This document shows, in pieces, positions 28,983-41,873 of a stretch of 56,000 nt of DNA. The DNA lies in the NCBI GenBank assembly GCA_945879115.1, contig CAMDUR010000010.1, forward strand, positions 1 through 56,000, read 5' to 3'. The translations under genes were made by a program, and so were the position numbers. A model generated the notes under the pieces. That model had not been told where the DNA came from. It saw nothing but the letters and a program-made list of their open reading frames with translations, and did not search any database. This DNA is from Polynucleobacter meluiroseus (lineage in GTDB: Bacteria; Pseudomonadota; Gammaproteobacteria; Burkholderiales; Burkholderiaceae). Position 1 is the first letter of the stretch, and each line of letters begins with the position of its first letter.

Positions 28983-30902
28983 ATGGAATTTTTAAAAAAC
29001 TTTGATGTGATTGTTATTGGTGGCGGACACGCGGGCTCTGAAGCTGCTTTAGCTTCTGCTCGAATGGGCTCACGCACCCTACTTTTAACGCACAGCATAG
29101 AAACCCTAGGCTCCATGAGCTGTAATCCATCAATTGGTGGAATTGGTAAGGGCCACCTTGTAAAAGAAATAGACGCGCTTGGCGGCGCTATGGCAGAAGT
29201 AACCGATCTGGCTGGCATCCAATTTAGGATTTTAAACTCTAGCAAGGGCCCCGCTGTTCGGGCGACCAGAGCGCAAGCCGATCGGGCTCTGTACAAGTCA
29301 GCAATGCGCACAAAACTTGAAAACCAAGAAAACTTAACAATATTTCAGGCGGCAGTTGATGATCTTATAGTTAGCGGTGATGAGGTGCGCGGGGCCACCA
29401 CTCAACTAGGATTAAGCTTTTATGCCCCCCAGGTAGTTTTGACTGCGGGTACTTTCTTAAATGGAAAAATCCATGTGGGTTTAGATAACCACTCTGGTGG
29501 GCGCGCTGGCGATCCTGCGGCAATAAGACTATCTGATAGACTAAAAGAGTTAAAGCTACCTCAGGGCAGACTTAAAACAGGAACCCCACCCCGAATTGAT
29601 GGGCGAACTATTAATTTTTCAGTTATGCAAGAGCAGCCCGGGGATCTCGATCCGCTGCCGGTTTTTTCATACTTAGGTAGACCGGAGTTTCATCCGAAGC
29701 AGTTGTCGTGTTGGATTACGCACACAAACAGCAAAACACATGACTTTATTAGGGCGGGATTAGATCGTTCGCCCATGTATACCGGCGTGATTGAAGGTGT
29801 TGGCCCTAGATATTGCCCCTCTATTGAAGACAAGATCCATCGATTTGCCTCTAAGGACAGCCATCAGATTTTCTTAGAGCCAGAGGGTTTAACAACTAAT
29901 GAGTTTTACCCTAACGGAATTTCTACAAGTTTGCCATTTGATGTTCAGTGGAGTTTAGTTCGAAGTATTCGTGGCTTGGAAAATGCCATGATCGTGAGAC
30001 CTGGCTATGCAATTGAATATGATTACTTTGACCCAAGGAGCCTGAGTCCTAGTTTAGAGTCCAAAAATATCAAGGGCTTATTTTTTGCCGGGCAGATTAA
30101 CGGTACAACGGGTTATGAAGAGGCTGCCGCGCAGGGTCTTTTGGCCGGCGCCAATGCCTCTTTGAGGGCTCAAGGAAAGTCATTTTGGTACCCTAAGCGA
30201 GATCAAGCTTATTTGGGCGTGTTGGTAGATGATCTTATTACCAAAGGTGTTCTAGAGCCTTATAGGATGTTTACCAGCCGGGCTGAATATCGACTCAGCC
30301 TCAGGGAGGACAACGCTGATGGTCGCCTGACCAAGATTGGTCGAGATTTGGGCTTGGTTGATGACCGTCGTTGGGATTTTTTCTGTAGGAAACAAGATGC
30401 TGTTTCACGTGAAACAGAGCGTTTACGTTCTACTTGGGTTAGCCCAAAGATATTATCGCCAACAGAGTCTGAGGAATTATTGGGGCAGGTTATTACTCAT
30501 GAGTACAACTTGGCGGAGTTATTACGGCGCCCAGAAGTGACTTATAGCAAGCTAACAAACGCCATGAATGGCCGCTGGGGGTCAGGAGTTTTGGCTGATG
30601 ATGTTGTATTAAACGATCAAATTGCAGAACAAGTTGAAATAGGCATTAAGTATCAGGGATATATTGATCGCCAAGCGGTTGAAATAGCAAGACACTCTTT
30701 TCATGAGGAGACAGCTCTGTCCGGTGATATTGACTATGCAAATGTTCACGGTTTGTCGATGGAGGCGCAGCAAAAGTTAAACTTGCATAAACCAGCAACT
30801 TTAGGGCAAGCCGCGCGAATAGCAGGTGTAACGCCGGCGACCATTTCGATACTGCTCATTCATCTAAAAAAAGGTTTGGGTAGACGCCCAATGGTGAGTT
30901 AA
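28983..30902 (+). CDS. mnmG: tRNA U34 carboxymethylaminomethyltransferase subunit MnmG
   Basis: MnmG binds FAD and, with MnmE, modifies U34 of tRNAs that read two-fold degenerate codons. The 639-residue protein shows the FAD motif [12 protein letters not shown], the family signature [49 protein letters not shown] and SRAEYRL. The ribosome-binding site AGGTGA lies inside a 12-bp palindrome (28966-28977). A perfect parS sits inside the coding sequence. It overlaps rsmG by one base. Confidence 0.97.
   Translation: MEFLKNFDVIVIGGGHAGSEAALASARMGSRTLLLTHSIETLGSMSCNPSIGGIGKGHLVKEIDALGGAMAEVTDLAGIQFRILNSSKGPAVRATRAQADRALYKSAMRTKLENQENLTIFQAAVDDLIVSGDEVRGATTQLGLSFYAPQVVLTAGTFLNGKIHVGLDNHSGGRAGDPAAIRLSDRLKELKLPQGRLKTGTPPRIDGRTINFSVMQEQPGDLDPLPVFSYLGRPEFHPKQLSCWITHTNSKTHDFIRAGLDRSPMYTGVIEGVGPRYCPSIEDKIHRFASKDSHQIFLEPEGLTTNEFYPNGISTSLPFDVQWSLVRSIRGLENAMIVRPGYAIEYDYFDPRSLSPSLESKNIKGLFFAGQINGTTGYEEAAAQGLLAGANASLRAQGKSFWYPKRDQAYLGVLVDDLITKGVLEPYRMFTSRAEYRLSLREDNADGRLTKIGRDLGLVDDRRWDFFCRKQDAVSRETERLRSTWVSPKILSPTESEELLGQVITHEYNLAELLRRPEVTYSKLTNAMNGRWGSGVLADDVVLNDQIAEQVEIGIKYQGYIDRQAVEIARHSFHEETALSGDIDYANVHGLSMEAQQKLNLHKPATLGQAARIAGVTPATISILLIHLKKGLGRRPMVS
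30401..30416. other. parS: parS centromere site 2 (inside mnmG)
   Basis: TGTTTCACGTGAAACA is a perfect copy of the 16-bp parS consensus. It is embedded in the mnmG reading frame, where it encodes Ala-Val-Ser-Arg-Glu-Thr, so the site has been kept within coding constraints. Confidence 0.95.
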
Positions 30903-31600
30903 TGCAGGATGAAATAGGCAGTAAAGACTTATTGGCGGAGTTAAATAAAGGATTAAAGGCTTTAGAGCTCAGGATATCTGAGCAACAAGCCGAGGATTTG
31001 ATAAGTTATCTAATTGAGTTTCAACGATGGAATAAAACACATAACTTATCGGCGATCAGAGAAATAAAAGACTCCGTTACCCTACATTTATTGGACTCTT
31101 TGAGCGTTTTACCCCATTTAGATGAGTTTGTTGCAAAACGACATGATTCCGCGAAAGCTTTTTCATTGGCAGATCTTGGAACGGGTGGAGGTTTGCCAGG
31201 AATACCTTTGGCAATTTGTCGCCCAGAGTGGAAAATTCACTTAATGGAGGCCGTTCAAAAAAAGACGGTCTTTTTACAGCATTCAGTATCAAAGTTTCAT
31301 TTGGAAAATGTTAAAGTTCACCCTGCCCGCATCGAAGACAGCTCCAAGGCACTTGAAAAATCTGTAAGCATCTGTATTTCAAGGGCTTTTTCTGATTTTG
31401 GTAAGTTCATTACCTTATCAAAGCCAATGTTGCATGAGGGCGGCCTCGTTTGGGCAATGAAAGCTAAGCTTTTGGAGGATGATTTAAAAACCATTCCAAC
31501 AGATTGGCAAGTAACAAAGAATTATCTTTTGCAGGTTCCAGGTCTTGAAGCGGAAAGACGGCTTTTTGAGTTGGCGCCTGTGAAAGGATTATTGGCTTAA
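30902..31600 (+). CDS. rsmG: 16S rRNA (guanine-527-N7)-methyltransferase RsmG
   Basis: RsmG methylates G527 of 16S rRNA. The 232-residue protein has FQRWNKTHNLSAI, which is typical of the family, the SAM loop LGTGGGLPGIPLAI (about residues 97-110), and the conserved VQKKTVFLQ and SRAF motifs. It is placed between mnmG and parA, the conserved gidA-gidB-parAB order. Confidence 0.96.
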   Translation: MQDEIGSKDLLAELNKGLKALELRISEQQAEDLISYLIEFQRWNKTHNLSAIREIKDSVTLHLLDSLSVLPHLDEFVAKRHDSAKAFSLADLGTGGGLPGIPLAICRPEWKIHLMEAVQKKTVFLQHSVSKFHLENVKVHPARIEDSSKALEKSVSICISRAFSDFGKFITLSKPMLHEGGLVWAMKAKLLEDDLKTIPTDWQVTKNYLLQVPGLEAERRLFELAPVKGLLA

Positions 31601-31624
31601 CCCGTTTATTGAAAAAAGTGTTTC

Positions 31625-32395
31625 ATGGCTAAAATTTTCTGCATTGCAAACCAAAAAGGTGGTGTTGGTAAAACCACAACCACAGTCAACTTGGCGGCTA
31701 GCTTAGCGTCTCAGAAACAGCGAGTACTAGTTGTAGACTTAGACCCACAAGGCAATGCCAGCATGGGTTCTGGTATTGAAAAGATGGGTTTAAGCCAAAC
31801 GGTTTATCACGTCTTGATTGGTTTGGCGGATATTAAATCAGTCAAAGTTGTTTCTGAAACCGGAGGGTACGATGTGTTGCCCGCTAACCGTGAGCTCGCC
31901 GGGGCAGAGGTTGATCTTGTTGAAATTGAGCGGCGCGAAGAGCGCCTAAAAGAGGCTTTGGTGCCCATGCTCGAGGAGTATGACTTTATCCTAATTGACT
32001 GCCCGCCTGCGCTGTCTTTGTTAACTCTTAATGGACTTTGTGCTGCAAACGGAGTGATCGTACCCATGCAGTGCGAATATTTTGCGCTTGAAGGGCTTTC
32101 TGATCTAGTAAACACAATTAAACAGGTCCATGCCAACTTCAATCCTAACTTGTTGATTATTGGGTTGCTACGCGTCATGTTTGACCCTCGCACAACCTTG
32201 CAGCAACAAGTTTCAGATCAGTTGATAGAACATTTTGGGGATAAGGTTTTTAAAACAATCATTCCAAGAAACGTTCGATTAGCAGAAGCGCCCTCCTACG
32301 GCATGCCAGGAGTTAATTTTGATAAGAGCTCAAGAGGTGCGCAGGCTTATATGGAGTTTGGCACGGAAATGATTGAGCGTATTAAAACAATGTAA
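31625..32395 (+). CDS. parA: Chromosome partitioning ATPase ParA
   Basis: ParA is a Walker-type ATPase that moves ParB-parS complexes toward the cell poles. The 256-residue chromosomal type has the deviant Walker A KGGVGKTTTT (about 10-19), DLDPQGNAS, and DFILIDCPPAL as Walker B. It lacks the N-terminal DNA-binding domain of plasmid type Ia proteins. Ten bases separate its stop from the parB start. Confidence 0.96.
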   Translation: MAKIFCIANQKGGVGKTTTTVNLAASLASQKQRVLVVDLDPQGNASMGSGIEKMGLSQTVYHVLIGLADIKSVKVVSETGGYDVLPANRELAGAEVDLVEIERREERLKEALVPMLEEYDFILIDCPPALSLLTLNGLCAANGVIVPMQCEYFALEGLSDLVNTIKQVHANFNPNLLIIGLLRVMFDPRTTLQQQVSDQLIEHFGDKVFKTIIPRNVRLAEAPSYGMPGVNFDKSSRGAQAYMEFGTEMIERIKTM

Positions 32396-32405
32396 TGGAA
32401 AAAAA

Positions 32406-33278
32406 ATGAATGCAACATTAAAGAAAAAAGGTTTAGGCCGTGGTTTAGAGGCGCTCTTGGGCGCCAAGGATGTCAGCACAACAAGCGCCGAAGGTGTGGC
32501 GACGTTGATGCTAAATCAGCTGCAAGCCGGAAAATATCAACCACGGAAAAATATGATTGATGCGTCTTTGCAAGAGCTTGCCGAGAGCATTAAAGAACAG
32601 GGCGTCATGCAGCCTTTGCTAGTTCGCCCTATTGCCAATGGAAAGTTTGAGATCATTGCCGGTGAACGTCGATATCGCGCTGCAAGTATGGCTGGTCTTA
32701 AAGAGGTGCCAGTGCTCATTAAGCAAGCCGATGATCAATCGGCGGCGGCCATGGCTTTAATTGAAAATATGCAACGAGAAGATCTCAATGCGCTTGAAGA
32801 GGCTACAGGTTTATCTAGGCTGATTGAGGAGTTTGGATATACCCATGACAAGGCTGCCCAGGCCGTTGGAAAATCTCGCAGCGCGGTGAGTAACCTATTG
32901 CGTTTAATGCAACTAGCTAAACCTGTTCAGGCGATGTTGATAAAAGGTGAAATTGATATGGGCCATGCGCGCGCCCTGCTCCCACTGGATAACGCCCTGC
33001 AGGTCACTTTGGCTCAAAAAATTGCCATTCAAAGATTATCTGTTCGAGAAGCAGAAAGCATGGCAACAAAGTTGAGCTTAAGCAAAAAACCAACTTCGGG
33101 TAAGCTAAAAAGTATTACGAATGCAGATCCGGATATAAAAAGAATTCAAGATCGAATGGCCGATGAGTTCAATTTAAGTGTTGAGATAAAGCAAAAACGA
33201 CAAGGTGGCGAAATTAAAATTAAATTTAGCCAGTTTGATGAGCTTGATGCCTTGTTTAAACGTTTGGCGATAGATTAA
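32406..33278 (+). CDS. parB: Chromosome partitioning protein ParB
   Basis: ParB binds parS and spreads as a CTP-dependent clamp. With ATG at 32406 it has 290 residues: GLGRGLEALLG near the start for ParA contact, the CTP-binding boxes around AGERRYRAA and IENMQREDLNALEEA, and the helix-turn-helix (KAAQAVGKSRSAVSNLLRLMQL). A C-terminal dimerisation domain completes the protein. The longer reading from 32373 would overlap parA and is not supported. Two parS sites lie 2-3.5 kb upstream. Confidence 0.96.
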   Translation: MNATLKKKGLGRGLEALLGAKDVSTTSAEGVATLMLNQLQAGKYQPRKNMIDASLQELAESIKEQGVMQPLLVRPIANGKFEIIAGERRYRAASMAGLKEVPVLIKQADDQSAAAMALIENMQREDLNALEEATGLSRLIEEFGYTHDKAAQAVGKSRSAVSNLLRLMQLAKPVQAMLIKGEIDMGHARALLPLDNALQVTLAQKIAIQRLSVREAESMATKLSLSKKPTSGKLKSITNADPDIKRIQDRMADEFNLSVEIKQKRQGGEIKIKFSQFDELDALFKRLAID

Positions 33279-33287
33279 TTTATTTTG

Positions 33288-33848
33288 GTGAATTACATTG
33301 ACCCAATGCCCAAGGATTCTGTAAAATCTCAAGGCTTTAGTAACGAGGATGTGCAGCTGCCCAGCGTCGTGAAAAACAATAATCGGAATGACGAATTAGC
33401 AGACTCTGAGGAGTATGCAAAACCCTTGACTAGGGCTGAGATGGAGGCCCTTTTGGGTCGCGCGCTCTTGAGGCCAAGTCGAGTAACTGTAAAAGGGTTG
33501 TTAATTCTCCAGGGGTTGGTAACGATTATTTCTGGGCTAGCTTGGTCGGCAACAGGCAATCAGTTTGGCTTGGGGTCTTCGGCCATATCAGCCATATTTG
33601 GTGGACTGATAGCGGTGGTGCCCGGAATATTGTTTGCTGCTAGAGCAAAAGTTTTAAGCACTCGTGCCAATGCGTTGGGGTTAACGGTATTTGCACTAGT
33701 GACAGGTGAGCTGTTAAAAATCATTGCAACGATTGCAATGTTTATTTTAGTGATTATGTTTTATCCGGATTTGGATTGGTTACCGCTGTTATTAACTTAT
33801 GTGCTGGCGCTAAAATGTTACTGGTTGGCTTTCATACTAAGAAAATAA
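33288..33848 (+). CDS. atpI: ATP synthase subunit I
   Basis: AtpI is a small membrane protein that precedes the atp structural genes and helps c-ring assembly or magnesium supply. This 186-residue form has a charged N-terminal region of about 70 residues and four hydrophobic helices (about 70-184), ending LKCYWLAFILRK. The long N-terminus is not conserved. Start choice is open: GTG at 33288, TTG at 33285, or ATG at 33306; none has a convincing ribosome-binding site. Confidence 0.82.
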   Translation: MNYIDPMPKDSVKSQGFSNEDVQLPSVVKNNNRNDELADSEEYAKPLTRAEMEALLGRALLRPSRVTVKGLLILQGLVTIISGLAWSATGNQFGLGSSAISAIFGGLIAVVPGILFAARAKVLSTRANALGLTVFALVTGELLKIIATIAMFILVIMFYPDLDWLPLLLTYVLALKCYWLAFILRK

Positions 33849-33874
33849 TGGCATACAGGGATAGAGGAAAGTAA

Positions 33875-34741
<867 letters not shown>

Positions 34742-34747
34742 TTTTTT

Positions 34748-35057
<310 letters not shown>

Positions 35058-35070
35058 TCAGAAGTTATTG

Positions 35071-35092
35071 ACGGGCGCAATTGAGCGCCTGT
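35071..35092 (+). other. Intercistronic hairpin after atpE
   Basis: ACGGGCGC pairs with GCGCCTGT (eight pairs, one G-U) around an AATTGA loop, 14 bases after the atpE stop. No T-run follows, so it is not a terminator. It may shield the atpE message from 3' decay. Confidence 0.55.
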
Positions 35093-35126
35093 GAGTATTT
35101 GTCATCGTGACCGAAAGGAATAAACC

Positions 35127-35597
35127 GTGAACCTAAACGCGACGCTATTCGCGCAGATGGTCGTCTTTTTTATCTTGTGGTGGGTAGTTGCCAAGTTTGT
35201 TTGGCCACCATTAGTAAAAGCTTTGGACGAGCGCGCTATAAAAGTAGCAGATGGTTTAGCTGCCGCAGAGCGCGGTAAAGCTGATCTTGAGTCTGCAAAA
35301 AAACGAGCTGAACAAGCATTATCGGAAGCTCGCAACGAAGGTACTCAGCGTATCGCTGATGCTGAGAAGCGTGCTCAACTGTCGGCTGATGAAATTAAGG
35401 CAAAAGCTCAAGCTGAAGCGGCCCGTATTATTGATCAGGCAAAAGCTGAAGCTGAACAACAAGTTTCACGAGCAAGAGATGTGTTGCGTGGAGAAGTAGC
35501 TGCCTTGGCAGTGAAAGGCGCAGAGCAAATTTTACGTCGTGAAGTTGACGCTAAAGTACACGCTGGATTATTAGATCAGCTAAAGGCAGAGCTTTAA
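35127..35597 (+). CDS. atpF: ATP synthase Fo subunit b
   Basis: Subunit b is the peripheral stalk. The 156-residue protein has one N-terminal membrane helix ([23 protein letters not shown]) followed by a long, charged, Ala-rich coiled coil. The start is GTG behind AAGGAA. It ends one base before atpH. Confidence 0.97.
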   Translation: MNLNATLFAQMVVFFILWWVVAKFVWPPLVKALDERAIKVADGLAAAERGKADLESAKKRAEQALSEARNEGTQRIADAEKRAQLSADEIKAKAQAEAARIIDQAKAEAEQQVSRARDVLRGEVAALAVKGAEQILRREVDAKVHAGLLDQLKAEL

Positions 35598-35598
35598 T

Positions 35599-36135
35599 AT
35601 GGCAGACTTAGCTACCATTGCTCGCCCCTACGCTGAGGCTCTTTTTAGAAGTGCTAAGCCTGCGGAGTTGTCTTCGATTTCTGAGCAACTAGAAGAGTTA
35701 GCACAAGTTGCCAGCAACCCAGACTTACTGGCAGTAGCTAATAGTCCAAAATTAGCCGATGCTGATTTGTTGCAAATTTTGTTAAGCGGTATGAAAACAA
35801 AGCCAGCGGATGTTGTGAAAAATTTTGTTGAAGTTTTGACACATAACAATCGTTTGTTGGCTATGCCAGAAATCGCAACACAATTTACAGCGTTAAAAAA
35901 TGCTCAAGAAGGCGCGGCTGAAGTTTTGATTACAAGTGCGTTCTCACTGCAAGGTGATGAATTAAATAGTTTGTTATCAACTCTCAAGAAGCGCTTTGGT
36001 GGAAGAGAGCTTCGCCCTACAGTTAATGTAGACCCAGAATTGATTGGTGGTGTGCGTGTGCAAGTTGGTGATGAGGTGTTAGACACTTCAGTTAAAGCCC
36101 GCTTAGCTTCCATGCAAGCCGCTCTTAGCGCATAA
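35599..36135 (+). CDS. atpH: ATP synthase F1 subunit delta
   Basis: Subunit delta links the peripheral stalk to the top of F1. The 178-residue protein begins with the family pattern IARPYAEALF. It ends with PELIGGVRVQVGDEVLDTSVKARL, the conserved C-terminal motif. Position between atpF and atpA agrees. Confidence 0.97.
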   Translation: MADLATIARPYAEALFRSAKPAELSSISEQLEELAQVASNPDLLAVANSPKLADADLLQILLSGMKTKPADVVKNFVEVLTHNNRLLAMPEIATQFTALKNAQEGAAEVLITSAFSLQGDELNSLLSTLKKRFGGRELRPTVNVDPELIGGVRVQVGDEVLDTSVKARLASMQAALSA

Positions 36136-36161
36136 CCGAATAAGATCCCAGGAGTAAGCAA

Positions 36162-37703
36162 ATGCAACTCAACCCATCAGAGATCAGTGAACTGATCAAA
36201 AGCCGAATTAGTGGTGTAGGCGTTGGCGCCGAAGTCCGCAACCAAGGCACAGTTATTTCCGTAACAGATGGCATTTGCCGAGTGCATGGCCTTTCAGGCG
36301 TTATGCAAGGCGAAATGCTTGAGTTCCCAAACAACACACTAGGCCTCGCCCTTAACTTAGAGCGCGATTCAGTTGGTGCTGTTATTTTAGGTGAATATGA
36401 GCATATCAGTGAAGGCGACCCGGTTAAATGTACAGGTCGAATTCTTGAAGTGCCAGTAGGACCAGAGTTATTAGGCCGTGTTGTTAATGCCTTGGGTCAG
36501 CCGATTGATGGCAAGGGTCCAATCAATGCAAAGATGACAGACTTTATTGAAAAAGTAGCGCCAGGTGTTATTGATCGTCAATCAGTTAGCCAGCCTCTTC
36601 AAACAGGCTTAAAGGCAATTGATGCGATGGTGCCTATCGGACGTGGCCAGCGTGAGCTGATCATCGGCGATCGTCAAACTGGTAAAACAGCAGTTGCTGT
36701 TGATGCAATCATCAACCAAAAAGGCAAGGGCATTCGTTGCGTCTACGTAGCGATCGGTCAAAAAGCCTCTACTATTGCAAACGTTTTACGCAAGTTAGAA
36801 GAACAAGGCGCAATGGCATACACAGTCATAGTTGCAGCAACAGCATCTGACTCTGCAGCGATGCAATATTTGTCAGCCTATGCTGGTTGCACAATGGGTG
36901 AGTATTTCCGCGATCGCGGTGAAGATGCCTTGATTGTTTATGATGATTTAACAAAGCAGGCGGTTGCTTATCGTCAAGTGTCATTATTATTGCGCCGCCC
37001 ACCAGGACGCGAAGCTTATCCTGGCGATGTGTTTTATTTACACTCACGTTTACTTGAGCGCGCAGCTCGTGTTAATGAAGATTATGTTGAAAAATTTACC
37101 AAAGGTGCTGTTAAAGGTAAAACGGGTTCATTAACATCGCTGCCAATTATTGAAACTCAGGCGGGTGACGTTTCTGCTTTCGTTCCAACAAACGTGATTT
37201 CTATTACTGACGGCCAGATCTTCTTAGAAACAGATTTGTTTAATGCGGGCGTACGTCCGGCGATTAACGCTGGTATTTCTGTTTCGCGTGTTGGTGGCGC
37301 TGCTCAAACTAAGGTTATCAAAAAGTTATCAGGTGGTATTCGTACAGACTTAGCGCAGTATCGCGAGTTAGCAGCATTTGCTCAGTTCGCGTCTGACCTG
37401 GACGAAGCAACACGTAAGCAATTAGAGCGTGGCCGTCGAGTTACAGAGCTATTAAAACAAGCCCAATATCAACCGCAACAAGTTTGGCAATTGGCCGCAT
37501 CTCTGTATGCGGCTAACAATGGCTTCTTGGATGATCTTGATGTGAAATTTGTATTGCCTTTCGAAAAAGGTTTACACGAACACTTAAAGAGCAAGTTCGC
37601 CGATTTAATTGGCCGCATTGAAGATACTAAAGACCTCACAAAAGAAGATGAGGCAGCTTTGCGTGCCGCAGTCGAGGACTTTAAACGTTCAGCTTCTTTT
37701 TAA
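36162..37703 (+). CDS. atpA: ATP synthase F1 subunit alpha
   Basis: The alpha subunit forms the non-catalytic nucleotide sites of F1. The 513-residue protein has Walker [10 protein letters not shown] (about 169-177), the [11 protein letters not shown] segment and [17 protein letters not shown], the alpha/beta family signature. An AGGAG site precedes the ATG. Confidence 0.98.
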   Translation: MQLNPSEISELIKSRISGVGVGAEVRNQGTVISVTDGICRVHGLSGVMQGEMLEFPNNTLGLALNLERDSVGAVILGEYEHISEGDPVKCTGRILEVPVGPELLGRVVNALGQPIDGKGPINAKMTDFIEKVAPGVIDRQSVSQPLQTGLKAIDAMVPIGRGQRELIIGDRQTGKTAVAVDAIINQKGKGIRCVYVAIGQKASTIANVLRKLEEQGAMAYTVIVAATASDSAAMQYLSAYAGCTMGEYFRDRGEDALIVYDDLTKQAVAYRQVSLLLRRPPGREAYPGDVFYLHSRLLERAARVNEDYVEKFTKGAVKGKTGSLTSLPIIETQAGDVSAFVPTNVISITDGQIFLETDLFNAGVRPAINAGISVSRVGGAAQTKVIKKLSGGIRTDLAQYRELAAFAQFASDLDEATRKQLERGRRVTELLKQAQYQPQQVWQLAASLYAANNGFLDDLDVKFVLPFEKGLHEHLKSKFADLIGRIEDTKDLTKEDEAALRAAVEDFKRSASF

Positions 37704-37726
37704 TATAAGAAGCGAGGAGAGCCGCA

Positions 37727-38602
37727 ATGGCCGGAACTAAAGAGATACGGACAAAGATCAAGAGCGTGCAAAATACGCGCAAGATCACCAAGGCGATGGA
37801 AATGGTCGCCGCATCTAAGATGCGGCGTGCCCAAGAGCGCATGCGCAATGCACGCCCTTACTCTGAAAAAGTAAGGAATATTGCTGCCAACTTGGGTAAT
37901 GCCAACCCGGAGTATCGCCCTGCTTATTTAGTAGAGCGTGAAGTTAAAAAAGCTGGTGTCATTGTTGTAACTACAGATAAAGGTCTTTGCGGTGGTATGA
38001 ATACCAACGTTTTAAGAGCTTTGACGAACACAATGAAGGAGCTTGACGCTAAGGGTGTTCAGTTGTCATGCACACCAATAGGTATGAAGGGTTTTCAGTT
38101 CTTAAACAGAATTAAAGCGAAGATTGTTTCTCATGTAACGCAAATGGGCGACACCCCTCATTTAGAAAAGTTAATTGGTGCAATTAAGGTGCAGTTGGAC
38201 GCTTATGAAAATGGTGAAGTAGATGCTGTTTATTTGGCATATACAAAATTCATCAACACGATGAAGCAAGAGCCGGTAATTGAAAAACTATTGCCTCTAT
38301 CTAGTGAGCATTTAGAGCAAACAGCTGCTGAGTCAAAAGAGTACGGTTGGGATTATTTATATGAGCCTGATCCACAATCAGTAGTTGATGAATTGTTGAA
38401 ACGTTATGTTGAGGCATTGATTTACCAAGCGGTTGCAGAAAATATGGCATCTGAGCAGTCTGCTCGTATGGTTGCCATGAAGGCTGCATCTGATAATGCT
38501 AAAAACGTTATTGGTGAGTTGCAGTTGGTATACAACAAAACACGTCAAGCAGCCATTACCAAAGAGTTGTCCGAGATTGTCGGCGGCGCTGCGGCGGTTT
38601 GA
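37727..38602 (+). CDS. atpG: ATP synthase F1 subunit gamma
   Basis: The gamma subunit is the central rotor shaft. The 291-residue protein has the N-terminal coiled coil starting [21 protein letters not shown], the [14 protein letters not shown] segment and the C-terminal signature [27 protein letters not shown] site precedes the ATG. Confidence 0.98.
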   Translation: MAGTKEIRTKIKSVQNTRKITKAMEMVAASKMRRAQERMRNARPYSEKVRNIAANLGNANPEYRPAYLVEREVKKAGVIVVTTDKGLCGGMNTNVLRALTNTMKELDAKGVQLSCTPIGMKGFQFLNRIKAKIVSHVTQMGDTPHLEKLIGAIKVQLDAYENGEVDAVYLAYTKFINTMKQEPVIEKLLPLSSEHLEQTAAESKEYGWDYLYEPDPQSVVDELLKRYVEALIYQAVAENMASEQSARMVAMKAASDNAKNVIGELQLVYNKTRQAAITKELSEIVGGAAAV

Positions 38603-38619
38603 TAACGAATGTATTGTAA

Positions 38620-40044
<1,425 letters not shown>

Positions 40045-40057
40045 CCAAGGAACATAC

Positions 40058-40474
40058 ATGTCAAGCATCTACGTTGATGTAGTAAGCGCCGAGCAGTCTA
40101 TTTTTTCCGGTGAAGCAAAGTTCATTGCATTGCCTGGTGAAGGTGGTGAGTTGGGTATCCTTCCGGGGCATACTCCGCTCATTACAAAAATTCGTCCAGG
40201 CGCAGTTCGTATTGAAAAAGTTGACGGTGACGAAGAGTTTGTTTTCGTTGCTGGTGGCATCCTTGAGATTCAACCTAATAAAGTAACAGTTCTTGCTGAT
40301 ACTGCTATTCGTGGTCATGATCTTGATGAAGCAAAAGCACTCGAAGCTAAAAAAGCAGCTGAAGAGGCTATGCAAAACCGTAGTACTGAAATTGATTTTG
40401 CGCATGCTCAGTCTGAATTTGCTATGGCAGCTGCACAATTAGCAGCAATTGCTAAATTCCGTCAAAAGAGATAA
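40058..40474 (+). CDS. atpC: ATP synthase F1 subunit epsilon
   Basis: Epsilon couples the rotor to the c-ring and inhibits ATP hydrolysis. With ATG at 40058 the protein has 138 residues: an N-terminal beta sandwich containing [19 protein letters not shown], and two C-terminal helices rich in Ala. A longer reading from 39953 overlaps atpD and is not real. It ends directly at the hemE start codon. Confidence 0.96.
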   Translation: MSSIYVDVVSAEQSIFSGEAKFIALPGEGGELGILPGHTPLITKIRPGAVRIEKVDGDEEFVFVAGGILEIQPNKVTVLADTAIRGHDLDEAKALEAKKAAEEAMQNRSTEIDFAHAQSEFAMAAAQLAAIAKFRQKR

Positions 40475-41584
40475 TTGTCTTTACTTAACGATCGATTCCT
40501 GCGCGCATGCTTAAAGCAACCAACTGATAGAACCCCTATTTGGTTGATGCGCCAGGCAGGTCGTTATTTACCTGAATACAATGCAACAAGAGCCAAGGCT
40601 GGCAGCTTTTTGGCGCTTGCCAAAAATCCTCATTTAGCAACTGAAGTCACTTTGCAGCCATTGGATCGTTATCCGTTGGATGCGGCCATTTTATTCTCGG
40701 ATATTTTGACTATTCCTGATGCCATGGGATTAGGCTTAAGTTTTGAGGCGGGTGAAGGCCCACGTTTTAGTCGTCCCTTAAGAGATGAGACAGCGGTCAA
40801 TAATTTGCGCCCTGCGGATCTTGATCAGCTGAAATATGTTTTTGATGCGGTATCAGAAATTAGAAAAGCATTGATTCAGAATGGTCAACAAAGAGTGCCC
40901 TTAATTGGTTTTTCTGGAAGTCCATGGACTCTCGCCTGTTACATGATTGAAGGTTCAGGCTCATCAGACTTTAAGCATACTAAAGAGATGTTGTATCAAA
41001 GACCTGATTTGATGAAAAAGGTATTAGATGCAAATATTCAGTCAGTTGCTGAATATTTAAAAGCACAAGTTGAGGCTGGCGCTCAAGCATTGATGATTTT
41101 TGATACATGGGGCGGATTATTGCCGGATGGTTGGTATCAAAAAACATCATTGGCAAGCATGAAGACTGTGATTGATCTTTTGCCAAGAAAAAAAGATGGC
41201 GAACAAATACCTGTTTTAGTTTTCACTAAGGGCGGCGGTATTTGGTTAGAAGATATTGCCCAATCCGGCGCCGATGTCATTGGTTTGGATTGGACTGCAT
41301 CAGTTGCAAAGTCACGTAAGCGCCTACTTACAAATAAAACACCACTAGTATTGCAGGGTAATTTTGACCCACTGGGGCTATTTTCATCGCCTGAACAAAT
41401 TGGTGCAGAGGCGAAAAGAATACTTGATGAGCTTGCAGAAGCCCCAGCCCTTGAAAAAGACCTTCACCCTTTGGATGGCCATATATTTAATCTTGGCCAT
41501 GGTATTTCTCAATTTACCAACCCAGAACATGTAACAACCTTAGTTCATACGGTTTTAGAGCATTCAAAAAAGCTCAGAAAGTAG
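40475..41584 (+). CDS. hemE: Uroporphyrinogen decarboxylase
   Basis: HemE converts uroporphyrinogen III to coproporphyrinogen III in heme synthesis. The 369-residue protein carries both family signatures: [15 protein letters not shown] near residue 22 and [16 protein letters not shown] near 149. The start is TTG immediately after the atpC stop, with AAAAGAG upstream, suggesting coupling to the atp operon. This would tie heme supply to respiratory capacity, which is inference. Confidence 0.97.
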   Translation: MSLLNDRFLRACLKQPTDRTPIWLMRQAGRYLPEYNATRAKAGSFLALAKNPHLATEVTLQPLDRYPLDAAILFSDILTIPDAMGLGLSFEAGEGPRFSRPLRDETAVNNLRPADLDQLKYVFDAVSEIRKALIQNGQQRVPLIGFSGSPWTLACYMIEGSGSSDFKHTKEMLYQRPDLMKKVLDANIQSVAEYLKAQVEAGAQALMIFDTWGGLLPDGWYQKTSLASMKTVIDLLPRKKDGEQIPVLVFTKGGGIWLEDIAQSGADVIGLDWTASVAKSRKRLLTNKTPLVLQGNFDPLGLFSSPEQIGAEAKRILDELAEAPALEKDLHPLDGHIFNLGHGISQFTNPEHVTTLVHTVLEHSKKLRK

Positions 41585-41873
41585 TTAATCGGGCTATGTA
41601 AGTGGTAACTTATGCACAGACCCCTTTAAACATAGGAACAAGAGAACTTAAGAGCAAACGAGTTTCAAAAGATGCGCTAGAATCTTTTAAGTATATGATT
41701 TTGTTGGATATATTAGATTATTGAATAGAGTGATAGAAAATAGAGCACAGATAATTAAGAAGAATTTATAAGCTTTGCTAAAAACTTATCCACAAGGTTT
41801 TCCACAGCATTTGTAGCCAGGGCAAGAAAAACATTTAGTACCAGCACTCTTCAAGGCAGACTTAAAGTAAAAC
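41585..41873. promoter_or_regulatory. hemE-priA gap with DnaA-box cluster
   Basis: This 289-base AT-rich gap has three matches to the relaxed DnaA box TTWTNCACA: TTATGCACA at 41610-41618, a perfect TTATCCACA at 41786-41794, and TTTTCCACA at 41798-41806. The last two are only three bases apart and 68 bases before the priA ATG. No terminator or gene is visible in the gap. Confidence 0.65.

Noticed and set aside
28853..29311. 152-codon minus-strand frame over the start of mnmG
   Set aside because: It is antisense to conserved MnmG motifs and to a parS site, with shadow-type composition.
35904..36337. Two overlapping minus-strand frames across the atpH-atpA junction
   Set aside because: Antisense to conserved ATP synthase genes with Ser/Thr/Pro-rich shadow composition; no ribosome-binding sites.
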